Positions 1 to 8,791 of a stretch of DNA of 38,136 bases are shown piece after piece (position 1 is the first letter of the stretch; each line of letters opens with the position of its first letter). Under the pieces are notes generated by a model. It saw nothing but the letters and a program-made list of their open reading frames with translations. It had not been told where the DNA came from and searched no databases. The position numbers and the translations under genes are program-made. The stretch covers positions 1-38,136 of the forward strand of contig CAZSWS010000019.1 of NCBI GenBank assembly GCA_964610765.1, read 5' to 3'. Source of the stretch: CAZSWS01 sp964610765. GTDB taxonomy: Bacteria > Bacteroidota > Bacteroidia > Bacteroidales > Tannerellaceae.

Positions 1-816
1 AAATTACTTTTACTGAGAAATTGGTCACTCTTTCTGTTACAGGGACTTGCATCGATTGTTGCTTCTTATGGATGTAGCAATGATGAGTGTGACGATTTAT
101 ATATACATGCTTCGAGTGCTGAGCTAAGTGAATTAGCTGTGGAGAGAGATTCTGTTTTGATGTATGTAAATGATACGGAATATGTCCGCATCATTTCAGG
201 GAACGGCAGCTATAAAGTTAAAAATTATGACGCAACGGTAGCAAAGGCTAGTATAGAAGGAGATAAAGTGCTTATCGTAGGTTTGTCAATTGGGCATACT
301 ACGGTAATCATTGAAGATGTTTTGGGTGTGCAGCAGCATATCCGTGTTGCCGTGAAGGATAAAACACTTTTGCTTGCCGGTTCAAAGTGGGGATCAGGTA
401 GTCTTAAGCCGGTGGTAGATACGGATTATATTCCGGCAACGGAGGCTATTGTAAACCATATTTCGGGGCATAGTTTAGCAAACTTATTACGATTGGCTAC
501 CTTGATTTTTAAGCCGGATGGCACGATGAAAATGTCGCTGGTGCTTACTTTGGCCAGTGGGACATATCGTATAGATGGTGAAGATATAGTCTTGAACGTA
601 AATAAAGGATTGGTGAAGAAATATTTGCAGGGCGATGTGCGAATCCCGATTCATGGAGATTTAGCTAAGATGGATGTTATAGACGTGCCGATGGATCAGA
701 CGAAAAGTTTTGATGCTAAAGAGATGGTGGATATTATTAAAAAGTCAGGCGACCCCAAGATTGGCGATGCGAATGTGCATTCTGTGATTGTAAATATCCA
801 TCTGAAAAAGAAATAG
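1..816 (+). CDS. Putative lipoprotein with Ig-like repeat (5' end outside window)
   Basis: The frame is open from base 1, so the gene starts upstream of the window. The first visible residues form a hydrophobic stretch (LFLLQGLASIVASYGC) ending in a cysteine encoded at 73-75. This resembles a lipoprotein signal peptide, although the residues before Cys (SYG) fit the lipobox only loosely. After it come about 80 residues of beta-strand-like sequence (VRIISGNGSYKVKNYD, then GHTTVIIED) resembling bacterial Ig-like Big_2 repeats. The C-terminal half (about 110 residues before the stop) includes FKPDGTMKMSLVL and is not recognised. The likely location is the periplasm or cell surface. The gene ends 20 bases before a strong hairpin terminator and converges on mdh. 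An internal ATG-type start near 139 would remove the signal peptide, so I prefer the longer, partial reading. The function is unknown. Confidence 0.7.
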   Translation, partial: KLLLLRNWSLFLLQGLASIVASYGCSNDECDDLYIHASSAELSELAVERDSVLMYVNDTEYVRIISGNGSYKVKNYDATVAKASIEGDKVLIVGLSIGHTTVIIEDVLGVQQHIRVAVKDKTLLLAGSKWGSGSLKPVVDTDYIPATEAIVNHISGHSLANLLRLATLIFKPDGTMKMSLVLTLASGTYRIDGEDIVLNVNKGLVKKYLQGDVRIPIHGDLAKMDVIDVPMDQTKSFDAKEMVDIIKKSGDPKIGDANVHSVIVNIHLKKK

Positions 817-835
817 ACTTGAGAGATAGAATGAA

Positions 836-869
836 AAAACGGTTGCTAACGTCAGTTGGCAACCGTTTT
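836..869. terminator. Bidirectional hairpin terminator between lipoprotein gene and mdh
   Basis: 15-base arms (836-850 and 855-869, AAAACGGTTGC...GCAACCGTTTT) pair with one G-T wobble around a 4-base loop. The arms begin in A-run and end in T-run sequence. It lies between two convergent genes and can serve both. A second perfect 8-bp inverted repeat (882-889/893-900, GAATGCTT/AAGCATTC) lies next to the mdh stop. Confidence 0.8.
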
Positions 870-906
870 ATGATTATGTATGAATGCTTTCTAAGCATTC
901 GGCAGA

Positions 907-1848
907 TTAAAGAATATTGATTTCTTTCAATACATTATTCGTTTTACGAACCGCATCTGCACTCTTGGCAAATAGTTCTTTTTCTTCAGCGGTTAACTCC
1001 AGCTCAACAATTTTTTCAACTCCATTACGTCCTAAGATAGCAGGAACGCCGATGCAGATGTCTGATTGTCCGTATTCACCTTCTAAGTATACACAGCTTG
1101 TGATTAGTTTGCATTGGTTGTGAAGGATTGACTCAACAACGAGTGAGCCTGCAGCACCCGGAGCATACCAAGCAGATGTACCTAAAAGACCGGTCAATGT
1201 TGCACCGCCTACCATCGTAGCTTTAGATACTTCTTCCAGCTTTTCAGCACTGAGTAATTGAGTTACGGGAATTCCTTTGTAAGTAGCCAGACTTACCAGT
1301 GGAATCATCGTTGTATCACCATGGCCGCCAATAACAAGTCCTTCTACATCGTTAGCATTAGCTCCTAATGCATTGGTTAAGTTGTATTTGAAGCGTGAGC
1401 TATCTAATGCACCACCCATACCGATGATTCTGTTCTTAGGAAGACCTAAAGACTTCATAGCAAGGTAAGTCATGGTGTCCATGGGGTTTGAAATACAAAC
1501 GATAATAGCATTAGGTGAATGTTTCAATACATTTTCAGCTACACTTTTTACAATGCCGGCATTTACGCCAATCAGCTCTTCGCGTGTCATACCCGGTTTG
1601 CGGGGAACTCCTGATGTAATAACTACCACATCAGAGTTGGCTGTTTGAGCATAATCATTGGTGCATCCTGTTACTACGGTATCGAAACCAAGTAGCTGAG
1701 CAGTTTGCATAATATCCATTGCTTTACCTTCTGCAACACCTTCTTTAACATCCAGCATCACTACTTCGTCAGCTACTTCTTTAAACGCAAGTACATTGGC
1801 GCAGGTTGCTCCTACGTTACCTGCACCTACAACTGTTACTTTTGACAT
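907..1848 (-). CDS. mdh: Malate dehydrogenase (LDH-like type)
   Basis: Interconverts malate and oxaloacetate with NAD(H) in the cytoplasm. In Bacteroides this is a step of the reductive branch to fumarate and succinate. The 313 residues match the family length. Visible motifs are the N-terminal Rossmann glycine loop VVGAGNVGATCA (residues 5-16), the substrate-loop arginine VPRKPGMTR (about 81-89), CISNPMD (about 118-124), and the catalytic histidine in VIGGHGDTTMIP (about residue 176). The protein belongs to the LDH-like MDH group. The first ATG is used. A -7 box lies about 65 bases upstream and the gene appears monocistronic, ending near a shared terminator. The aspA gene in the same window supplies fumarate in the same part of metabolism. 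Confidence 0.95.
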   Translation of the reverse strand: MSKVTVVGAGNVGATCANVLAFKEVADEVVMLDVKEGVAEGKAMDIMQTAQLLGFDTVVTGCTNDYAQTANSDVVVITSGVPRKPGMTREELIGVNAGIVKSVAENVLKHSPNAIIVCISNPMDTMTYLAMKSLGLPKNRIIGMGGALDSSRFKYNLTNALGANANDVEGLVIGGHGDTTMIPLVSLATYKGIPVTQLLSAEKLEEVSKATMVGGATLTGLLGTSAWYAPGAAGSLVVESILHNQCKLITSCVYLEGEYGQSDICIGVPAILGRNGVEKIVELELTAEEKELFAKSADAVRKTNNVLKEINIL

Positions 1849-1911
1849 AATACTAATTTTTTAAATATTTTATTATAGGAAAATCTTTGGCTTTCTCTCT
1901 ATTAGGCTATA

Positions 1912-1919
1912 CAAAAATA
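1912..1919 (-). promoter_or_regulatory. -7 promoter box for mdh
   Basis: The minus strand reads TATTTTTG, matching the Bacteroidota consensus TAnnTTTG, 63 bases upstream of the mdh ATG. No convincing TTTG -33 element was seen at the usual spacing, so the assignment is moderate. Confidence 0.45.
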
Positions 1920-2008
1920 CAACCTATTACTATATAAAGAAAAATTTCTCTATATATTTTTGTCTAAGTCTGCTAAAAAAAAGTAAATGCCAACAGGCTG
2001 ATTTTGTT

Positions 2009-3196
2009 TTATTCAACCTGCAGAACCAAACCTTTCAGATACTCCCCTTCCGGGTGATAAATGTTGACCGGGTGGTCGGCTGGTTGTGTCAGTTGGTGAA
2101 GTATGCGTACTTTTCGTTTAGACTGTGCGGCAGCACTAAATACGGCCAGACGGAAGTTGTCTTTTGTGACTACTTGCGAGCAGGAGAAAGTAAAGATGAT
2201 GCCACCCGGTTTGATTTTCTCAAAAGCAATAGCATTCAGTTTACGGTATCCTTGCAGGGCATTGCGTAAGACATTTCTATGTTTAGCAAAAGCCGGTGGA
2301 TCTAAAATAATCAAGTCGTACATAGACTCCATATCATCTAAGAAGCGAAAAGCATCTACCGCAAATGCTTCATGGCGGGAATCATTAGGGAAGTTAAGTG
2401 CCACGTTTTGATTCGTCATATAGATGGCTTTGGAAGAACTATCAACCGAATGTACCAGATTAGCACCTCCACGCATGGCATAGAATGAAAAACCTCCGGT
2501 ATAGGAAAACATATTTAGGACATTCCTTCCTGAAGCATACGACTCAAGTAAAGCTCTGTTCTCTCGTTGATCAATAAAGAAGCCGGTTTTTTGTCCTTTC
2601 TCCCAGTCTACATGAAAACGAAGTCCTCTTTCAGTAGCAATAGGCATATCACTTAAAGAACCTCCCAGTAGATAGCCGTCTTCATTGTCTAGGTTGGCTT
2701 TGAAAGGAAGTGTGCCTTCTGATTTATAGTAGATGGCTTTCAATTGATTACCTATCACTTGTGTGAGTGCCTCTGTGATAGCAGTGCGAGAAAGATGCAT
2801 ACCAACAGAATGTGCTTGGACAACGGCTGTCTCTCCATAGATATCTATAATGAGTCCGGGCAGAAAGTCTCCTTCACCATGTATCAATCTATATGTGTCG
2901 TTGTCGGGAGTGATAAGGTTAAGCTGTTTACGTAGTTCATAAGCAGCCTTAATGTGATTAAACCAAAAGGTTGAGTCGATAGGTTCTTGTCGGAATGAAA
3001 GTATTCGCACGGCAATACTTCCTATTTGGTAATGACCGATACCTAAAAAACGGTTGGACGAGGAGTAGACTTTAACCAGATCGCCTTCATGGACGGCTCC
3101 GTCTATTTTGGCTATGGCTCCTGAAAATACCCAAGGATGAAAGCGTAACAATGACTCTTCCTTTTTAGGTTTTAAATAGATGTTTGTATGATTCAT
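2009..3196 (-). CDS. rlmI: Class I SAM-dependent rRNA methyltransferase, RlmI-like
   Basis: Probably a 23S rRNA cytosine-5 methyltransferase (RlmI, m5C1962 in E. coli). An N-terminal PUA domain (about residues 1-85) binds RNA. A central GQKTGFFIDQRENR segment (201-214) is typical of the RlmI/RlmK clade. The SAM-binding loop is NMFSYTGGFSFYA (228-240), followed by DPPAF (299-303) and SCSQ (338-341), whose Cys339 is the probable nucleophile. The length of 395 aa is normal. Its ATG overlaps the stop of the upstream exonuclease gene by 4 bases (ATGA type), implying translational coupling. It is the last gene of a three-gene operon. The exact rRNA site in this organism is inferred from the family. 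Confidence 0.88.
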   Translation of the reverse strand: MNHTNIYLKPKKEESLLRFHPWVFSGAIAKIDGAVHEGDLVKVYSSSNRFLGIGHYQIGSIAVRILSFRQEPIDSTFWFNHIKAAYELRKQLNLITPDNDTYRLIHGEGDFLPGLIIDIYGETAVVQAHSVGMHLSRTAITEALTQVIGNQLKAIYYKSEGTLPFKANLDNEDGYLLGGSLSDMPIATERGLRFHVDWEKGQKTGFFIDQRENRALLESYASGRNVLNMFSYTGGFSFYAMRGGANLVHSVDSSSKAIYMTNQNVALNFPNDSRHEAFAVDAFRFLDDMESMYDLIILDPPAFAKHRNVLRNALQGYRKLNAIAFEKIKPGGIIFTFSCSQVVTKDNFRLAVFSAAAQSKRKVRILHQLTQPADHPVNIYHPEGEYLKGLVLQVE

Positions 3197-3771
3197 TGAG
3201 GTAAATTGAGAAACTTATAAATACGTAAACATGCCCAAGCGTCTAAAGCGGCATATTTGACTTGGCTCTCTGTAAGATGTTTGGCATCCCAGTTGGTCAA
3301 TCGGGCTTTTTTAGAAATCTTTTTCCCAAAAAGGATGGCGTATATTTTTTGCAAGCTGGTATCTTCTATGCCATATTGTTTGATGTGTTTCTGTAAATCA
3401 ACAAAGTTGGCAGGAGTGAAGTCTACTCTTTTGCGTAAAGCTTGAAAGTCGTCAGTCAGTGATAAGCCTATTTTCATCACAGACTCATCTTTTAAGAAGT
3501 CGGTTAACACAGCAGGCATGCCCAGTATGTTTAAGCGAAATAAGAAACAAACCTCTTCTGTGGCAATTTGTATAAGTGAGATTTTGTATGTCTTCCCTTT
3601 TAGAAAACTAGGACGGGTCTCTGTGTCAAAGCCTACTTCCGAAAACTGCTTTATGTAGTCTATTGCACTTTCAACTTGAAGAGGGTTGTTAATGACAACT
3701 ATTTGCCCTGTAAATTCTTCAGTTGGCAGTTTGGCAATGGCATCTTTAGTAATGGTATTAATAAAATTCAT
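3193..3771 (-). CDS. 3'-5' exonuclease, DEDDy type (RNase D-like)
   Basis: A single-domain exonuclease of 192 residues with the full DEDDy set: Asp49 and Glu51 in VGFDTETRPSF (ExoI), an Asp in GLSLTDDF (107 or 108, ExoII), and Tyr173 and Asp177 in YAALDAWACLRIY (ExoIII). It lacks the HRDC domains of classical RNase D, so it is a short catalytic version of the kind common in Bacteroidota. RNA processing or decay is the most likely role, but DNA substrates cannot be excluded. The start overlaps the DUF5063 gene by 14 bases and the stop overlaps the methyltransferase start by 4 bases, so it is the middle gene of a tightly packed operon. The link to an rRNA methyltransferase fits an RNA-maturation role. 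Confidence 0.88.
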   Translation of the reverse strand: MNFINTITKDAIAKLPTEEFTGQIVVINNPLQVESAIDYIKQFSEVGFDTETRPSFLKGKTYKISLIQIATEEVCFLFRLNILGMPAVLTDFLKDESVMKIGLSLTDDFQALRKRVDFTPANFVDLQKHIKQYGIEDTSLQKIYAILFGKKISKKARLTNWDAKHLTESQVKYAALDAWACLRIYKFLNLPQ

Positions 3772-4306
3772 CGTTCAAGTCTTCGTCAATCAGGTCGTCT
3801 TCATTATATACAATAGCATGCATAGCTTTTAGGGCATTCAGTAGTTGCTGTCCCCAATATCCAAAGTTCGCTTTACATAGGGCTAAAGCCTCCATCATCG
3901 CTGATTCATTTCCTTGTCTGAAGATGAATATAAAGTCAGCAATATCTTGAAATATGTCAGCCAGATTTTCAGAGATAAAAGCAGCAATAGGCGTATCGCT
4001 GTATTTCATGTCTTTATGAAATGTTTCCAGGTATACATCCTTTTCTCCTAAAAGCTCAGCAAGTGATACACGCACCAGTTCGTAAGTGTTCTGATCCATA
4101 TACCTTTCCGTATATTCATCCATCGTCTCAACATCAGGAAGCAAGGTTGCTTTTAAGTATAAAAGGGGTAAAAGCTTGATGCCTCTATCTAAGAAACCGG
4201 ACAGGTCTTGTTGTTTGCTTGTTTCAATATAGGAAGAATACTCTTTCGCTACGGTGACAAACTCCAACGTGTTCTTATCATATATAGGTAAAACCAGATT
4301 GCTCAT
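3758..4306 (-). CDS. DUF5063 domain-containing protein
   Basis: A predicted cytoplasmic, acidic, alpha-helical protein of 182 residues from the preferred start (MSNLVLPIYD). It resembles the Bacteroidota DUF5063 family, whose function I do not know. No membrane segment or catalytic motif is visible; the C-terminal end is rich in Asp/Glu (DDLIDEDLNDEF). A longer reading from TTG at 4336 is open, but that TTG lies inside the promoter -7 box (4325-4332), so the ATG at 4306 must be the real start. It is the first gene of the operon with the exonuclease and RlmI-like methyltransferase, with a 14-base overlap to the next gene, which suggests a role connected with RNA processing. Confidence 0.8.
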   Translation of the reverse strand: MSNLVLPIYDKNTLEFVTVAKEYSSYIETSKQQDLSGFLDRGIKLLPLLYLKATLLPDVETMDEYTERYMDQNTYELVRVSLAELLGEKDVYLETFHKDMKYSDTPIAAFISENLADIFQDIADFIFIFRQGNESAMMEALALCKANFGYWGQQLLNALKAMHAIVYNEDDLIDEDLNDEFY

Positions 4307-4324
4307 TGTCTGTATATTTGCGTA

Positions 4325-4332
4325 CAAAGTTA
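4325..4332 (-). promoter_or_regulatory. -7 promoter box for the DUF5063-exonuclease-RlmI operon
   Basis: The minus strand reads TAACTTTG, an exact TAnnTTTG match 19 bases upstream of the ATG at 4306. Transcription would start around 4318. It rules out the upstream TTG codon at 4336 as translation start. No clear -33 TTTG was found. Confidence 0.6.
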
Positions 4333-4408
4333 GCAATATAATCTGAAATTAGAGAGAGGCTATTCTGCTTTGTATGTGATGCGGGTATCAGGAAATTATA
4401 CAGAACTG

Positions 4409-5971
4409 TTAGAATTGGAAATATATAAAGGGTTGCACACCTGCGCTTTTAAATTGAATCACGATAAATACGGCTATAGCTAAAAGTATTGCCTGGACGA
4501 TGACCGGGGATTGAGTCACTGCGTTACGAAGCTTTAAATCAAACTTTTGAGGGATGAAATGAACGATGTAGCCTATAATCATTAGTGAGAATACGAGCTT
4601 ATATCCGGTTATAAACTGTAAGAACACCTCCGGGTGGAATGCGGTAAATATTTGTGCTAATACTTCTTTGGCAACTTGCATCGTGTCAGCCCGGAAGAAA
4701 ATCCAGCCAAAGCAAACCAGGTGGAAGGTGATGATTATGCCCAGAACCCGACGGAATGGTGACATTTCTTCACTTGTTTTCTTGAAACTACTGAAACGAC
4801 CTATGATAAACTTATGTATAGCCAGTGATAAACCATGAATGGCTCCCCAAAGAATGAATCGCAAAGAAGCTCCATGCCATAAACCTCCTAAAAGCATGGT
4901 GATGATAAGGTTGATATATGTGCGTATTTTCCCCTTTCGGTTGCCTCCCAAAGAAATGTACAGGTAATCTTTAAGCCAGGAGGATAAGGAGATGTGCCAG
5001 CGTCTCCAAAACTCTGTGATGGTGGCTGACTGATAGGGTGAATCAAAGTTGATATTGAAACGAATCCCTAGTAAGAGTGCTATCCCTATAGCCATGTCTG
5101 AGTAACCGGAAAAGTCGCAATAGATTTGTAAAGCATAGCCGTATACGCCGAGAAGATTTTCAACGCCGGTATATAGGGTAGGGGCATCAAAAATACGATC
5201 AACAAAGTTGAGACTGATATAATCGGATATGACGCATTTCTTGAGTAGCCCGCAAAGAATGAGGTAGAAGCCTTCACCTAAATCAGCCTTGCTTAGCATC
5301 GGCTTCTTAAACATTTGGGGGATGAAATCACGTGCTCTAACAATAGGACCTGCCACCAGACCGGGAAAGAACGAAACGAAAAACAGGTAATCTATCCATC
5401 GTTTGACCGGAGGGATGCGGTCTCGATATAAATCAATAATATAGCTGATGGACTGGAACGTAAAGAAAGATATACCGACCGGAAGAAATATGTCTAGCTT
5501 TTCATACTGTAGGCTGAGGAGTGTGCCGTTGCCTGTCCACATGCCTATCTCATTGGCTAATTGTACAAAGAGAGAGTATAAGAAATTAGTGTATTTAAAA
5601 TAACACAGCAGTCCGAGGTTGATGGATAAGCTTAAAACCACCCACAGTTTCCTTTTCCAGACTTCTTTGGTTTGTTTGAGTGCACCGCCAATCAAAAAGT
5701 CAGAAGTGCCTACCAGTAACAACAGAATGCACCATACTCCACTACTTTTATAATAGAAAAAGAAGGAGAACAATGTTACATAAATGAGTCTGGTGAGCGT
5801 GTTTTTGCGCAGGAATATGAATAAAGACAGAAAGGCAATGAACAGGAAAAAAAACAAACCGCTACTAAATAGCATCGGAGACTTTGCATCATACGTGAGA
5901 AGTGCTGCCAACTGGTCAAAGGAGAAATTGGCTGATAGATAATTTACTATATTGTGGTATATATCTATCAT
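4409..5971 (-). CDS. MBOAT family membrane O-acyltransferase (AlgI/PatA-like)
   Basis: A polytopic inner-membrane protein of 520 residues with about a dozen hydrophobic segments. It carries the MBOAT signatures: FLPVGISFFTFQSISYIID (162-180), YCDFSGYSDMAIG (284-296), EFWRRWHISLSSWLKDYLY (320-338) with His326, and GGLWHGASLRFILWG (362-376) with the invariant His366. AlgI, PatA and DltB move acyl groups from a cytoplasmic donor across the membrane to an exported acceptor. The AlgI-like architecture and the two adjacent SGNH proteins point to O-acetylation of a cell-envelope or extracellular glycan. The gene overlaps the upstream SGNH gene by 4 bases and is last in the operon. The acceptor (peptidoglycan, capsule or other polysaccharide) cannot be told from sequence. 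Confidence 0.9.
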   Translation of the reverse strand: MIDIYHNIVNYLSANFSFDQLAALLTYDAKSPMLFSSGLFFFLFIAFLSLFIFLRKNTLTRLIYVTLFSFFFYYKSSGVWCILLLLVGTSDFLIGGALKQTKEVWKRKLWVVLSLSINLGLLCYFKYTNFLYSLFVQLANEIGMWTGNGTLLSLQYEKLDIFLPVGISFFTFQSISYIIDLYRDRIPPVKRWIDYLFFVSFFPGLVAGPIVRARDFIPQMFKKPMLSKADLGEGFYLILCGLLKKCVISDYISLNFVDRIFDAPTLYTGVENLLGVYGYALQIYCDFSGYSDMAIGIALLLGIRFNINFDSPYQSATITEFWRRWHISLSSWLKDYLYISLGGNRKGKIRTYINLIITMLLGGLWHGASLRFILWGAIHGLSLAIHKFIIGRFSSFKKTSEEMSPFRRVLGIIITFHLVCFGWIFFRADTMQVAKEVLAQIFTAFHPEVFLQFITGYKLVFSLMIIGYIVHFIPQKFDLKLRNAVTQSPVIVQAILLAIAVFIVIQFKSAGVQPFIYFQF

Positions 5972-7338
5972 TCTTCTTCTGTTGCTTGATTGGGATGCAG
6001 CTCATGAATAAGCGCATTGTATAATAAGGCTCCTTGTTCTTTATATCCTTCTTGTGTGAAATGTATGCGGTCGCGACCAAATAGTTTAGCCGCATGCCAT
6101 TGTTTATACGAGCCATTTCCTCCGGAAGCAGCGTATAAATCCCAGCATGCAATGCCTTCTGACTGGGCAAAACTGATAATGGCTTCTGCAGCTTTTTCGG
6201 CATTCTGGTTTCGTACGTACACGCGTTTCTTGTTTTGCCAAACCCGCTTATATGATTCGGCAGGAGTGGTAAGAAGGATGACAGTATGAGGTAAATATTC
6301 TTTGACTAATGACAGGAACGAACGAATCTGCGAGGTAAACTCTTCTTTGCGAAAGTTACGTCCAAAGGATTCATTAGTACCTAAAGAAACAATTAACAAA
6401 TCAGGGCGGAGTAAAGAGAGCTGTTGTACATACTCCGCTTTCGTATAGTTAACGTACATGGCTCCATTGACTCCAATTGAATGGTATAAAACTCCGGGTT
6501 GTCCGTTGCTAAGTGCAAATCCGTAGTAACGGTTCGTAAATGAATCGACCGGTAAGAGTATGTCGGTGCCTGCCTTACGCCTTGTGCTTTGAATTAACAA
6601 AGTGTCTTTGGCTATGTTTAGTTTGAAAGTATCTGCTTTGATTGTGCAAATGCTGTCTTGATCGGGATAAAAACTGACCGAGTCTTTGTTTTCTCCTGCA
6701 GGTAAAAAAGGCATTGAGCGACTATCTCTATAAGCTACTACCTGGTTAAAGGTGTAGCCAGCACCATTGATAGGGGTTACGCCCAAGTCGAAATTGATAG
6801 ACGGTGATTTTGATTCGATGCCGATACCTCCTAGTCCTACCGGAAACTTTTGTTCTCGTTGTGTACAGCGTGTATTGGTCCAATCGCGTACTACAGAGTT
6901 GATAAAATAGTCGTCAGGTTCATTCAGTTTGGCCAGCTTGAAAGGAGCTATCCAGCCTCTTCCTGCATTACCAAACGCATCGTGCAATAAACGCATGGTC
7001 CTGCCTCCATAATAGCCGGCTTGTATATGCGAATCACCTAGATGTATGATGCTGATTGTCGTGTCTTTATTTTCCAGTAGTTGATTCAATAGGTCATAAA
7101 TAGGAGTCATGGTGCTGTCTTTATCTATGATTCTATTGAGTGAATCGACAGAAAAGTTGATAAATAAAGGCTGTGCTTCCGGCAATGCTTTTTTGACGCT
7201 TGGAAGCTTTACTTCTTCCAAATCGTAGGCTGTGCTCGTCTTGCTGTATAGCTGATTGCCTGCAAATAGCAAAAGAACTATTAGTGACATGCCTAAAAAA
7301 GGTATGAATTTGCTACTATTAGTCTTCAACTTGTTCAT
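5968..7338 (-). CDS. Membrane-anchored SGNH/GDSL hydrolase, acetyltransferase/esterase partner of MBOAT
   Basis: 456 residues: an N-terminal signal anchor (about 12-30), a linker, then an SGNH fold. Block I is IIHLGDSHIQAGYYGG with the nucleophile Ser103, block III is SLGTNES with Asn322, and block V is DRIHFTQEGY with Asp423 and His426, so the catalytic triad is complete. About 170 residues between blocks I and III (about 125-310) form an inserted beta-rich region, as in PatB/AlgJ-type periplasmic glycan acetyltransferases and esterases. It is probably the periplasmic enzyme that receives acetyl groups from, or edits the product of, the MBOAT protein. It overlaps the upstream SGNH gene by 20 bases and the downstream MBOAT gene by 4 bases. 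Confidence 0.85.
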   Translation of the reverse strand: MNKLKTNSSKFIPFLGMSLIVLLLFAGNQLYSKTSTAYDLEEVKLPSVKKALPEAQPLFINFSVDSLNRIIDKDSTMTPIYDLLNQLLENKDTTISIIHLGDSHIQAGYYGGRTMRLLHDAFGNAGRGWIAPFKLAKLNEPDDYFINSVVRDWTNTRCTQREQKFPVGLGGIGIESKSPSINFDLGVTPINGAGYTFNQVVAYRDSRSMPFLPAGENKDSVSFYPDQDSICTIKADTFKLNIAKDTLLIQSTRRKAGTDILLPVDSFTNRYYGFALSNGQPGVLYHSIGVNGAMYVNYTKAEYVQQLSLLRPDLLIVSLGTNESFGRNFRKEEFTSQIRSFLSLVKEYLPHTVILLTTPAESYKRVWQNKKRVYVRNQNAEKAAEAIISFAQSEGIACWDLYAASGGNGSYKQWHAAKLFGRDRIHFTQEGYKEQGALLYNALIHELHPNQATEEE

Positions 7339-8767
7339 ATAAATCCTTTTCTAATAAAATAGCATCCACCAGCTTTTTAGCAATTTCTTTTCCTCCTCTG
7401 AAGCTCATGTGGGTATAGTCTTTACTGGCCCAGTTGTTTTCGACGTAGCGAACTATGCTGTTTTCACCACCCATTGCCTCGAATGTGTTCCAGAAAGGCA
7501 GACCGCTCTGTTTAGCCAGCTGGCGCTGTGTATGCAGTAGAGCCATCACGGCAGGCATGGTTTTAAACTCTGAATCAATTTGTTGTCCCCGGTCTGAAAC
7601 GCCTAAAAGCAGAATGTCTGTATCGGGAAAACACTTGCGAAGATGTTTGACTGCTTGCAACATGCTTTGTCGGTACCAGCCATACTGCAACATGTCTTCA
7701 CTTACTACATTTAGCCCGTATTGCAAGATAATTAAATCATAAGGACGAATTTCGCTTAGTTCTTTGCAAGTCTCTTCATCTAACTGCTGCAAAGGCAGAC
7801 CAGAGCTTCCACGCAGTGAGAAGTTATCGACGGATATTCCTCGTTCATCTTCTAGTGCAAAACCCAGTGCTTTGAAACCGGGAGTTTTTTCAAAAATGAG
7901 CGATGCTTCTGTGAATTTTCCTTTGAGTGTCTGTTGCTTAACACGATTAGTAGGCTCAAGTGGATAGGGTACGGTGTCTTGTAGCTCTTTGGAGGTATAT
8001 AAAAGCCGGGTGGAATCATTTTCCTGATACAAGACGTGTAGCGTAGAAGCTTGATTTAAACCCTTATACCTGTTAGACCCTTTAAAAGTAATGGATGCGT
8101 TTTCTTTATCTGACGTGAAAATAAGCCCGGGAAGGGTGAATGCCTCCGTTTTGTTCGTTAAGATAGAAGATGGCTTCCAGCCTTTCGAATCAACGGTAAT
8201 GGTGGGGCGGTATTTGGCAACTTCAGAAGCCATGGGGATAAATCCAACACCATGACCACCAAATATCTCTTGCAGGATTTCACGAAAATCAGCAACCAAT
8301 ATGTCACCTTCGATAAAAGAGTCACCCAGAAAAGCGATACGAACCGGACGATTCATGCGATCAATATTGTTAAGCGCTTTGATGAAACGTCTTAATCCAA
8401 TATGTCCCGGCGAATAGTCTTCAATGCGGCAAATGCCGAGTGTGTCTGCTTGGTTGCCTGCTTTTAGAAGTTGGAAGAGTGAGTCTCTAACGGCAAGTGC
8501 GGTTGAGTCTAAGCCGGTATGCTGTGCTAGTGAGTCGCGCAAGGCTGCTGAATCAATTTGTAGCGTGTCAGAATCTATCAACTGTTGTTGGAATTGCGCT
8601 AGGGAAAGGGTATCTGTTTTGATACGAATATCTGAAAGGAGGTCTACTTTTTTGATTTTTAACCCAAATAGACTGTCAGGTAGCCAGTACATAGCTAAGC
8701 ATATACCTAATGCCAGAATTAAGATGGTTAGTAGTCTTCCGTAATTACTTTTTTTATCTCCGCTCAT
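7319..8767 (-). CDS. Second membrane-anchored SGNH/GDSL hydrolase
   Basis: 482 residues and first gene of the MBOAT operon. A short basic N-terminus is followed by one membrane anchor (about 11-30) and a Ser/Asp/Leu-rich linker (about 45-110). The SGNH domain has IAFLGDSFIEGD with Ser150, LQYGLNVVSED with Asn353 in block III, and KDYTHMSFRGG with Asp450 and His453. Like its neighbour it carries a long beta-rich insert between blocks I and III (about 190-320). The two are diverged paralogues, similar in architecture but with little identity outside the motifs, and both seem catalytically intact. Block III here reads QYGLN rather than the usual GTNE, hinting at a different substrate pocket. The predicted location is the periplasmic face of the inner membrane. 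Confidence 0.83.
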   Translation of the reverse strand: MSGDKKSNYGRLLTILILALGICLAMYWLPDSLFGLKIKKVDLLSDIRIKTDTLSLAQFQQQLIDSDTLQIDSAALRDSLAQHTGLDSTALAVRDSLFQLLKAGNQADTLGICRIEDYSPGHIGLRRFIKALNNIDRMNRPVRIAFLGDSFIEGDILVADFREILQEIFGGHGVGFIPMASEVAKYRPTITVDSKGWKPSSILTNKTEAFTLPGLIFTSDKENASITFKGSNRYKGLNQASTLHVLYQENDSTRLLYTSKELQDTVPYPLEPTNRVKQQTLKGKFTEASLIFEKTPGFKALGFALEDERGISVDNFSLRGSSGLPLQQLDEETCKELSEIRPYDLIILQYGLNVVSEDMLQYGWYRQSMLQAVKHLRKCFPDTDILLLGVSDRGQQIDSEFKTMPAVMALLHTQRQLAKQSGLPFWNTFEAMGGENSIVRYVENNWASKDYTHMSFRGGKEIAKKLVDAILLEKDLYEQVED

Positions 8768-8791
8768 TCGGAATAAATTATTTTAAGAGCG

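Noticed and set aside
1970..2006. Weak hairpin plus T-run downstream of the RlmI-like gene on the minus strand
   Set aside because: The stem is only about three strong base pairs plus AT pairs; too weak to call as a terminator.
2103..2411. 102-codon plus-strand frame inside the RlmI-like gene
   Set aside because: Antisense shadow of a well-supported coding region; no independent start signal or protein-like composition.
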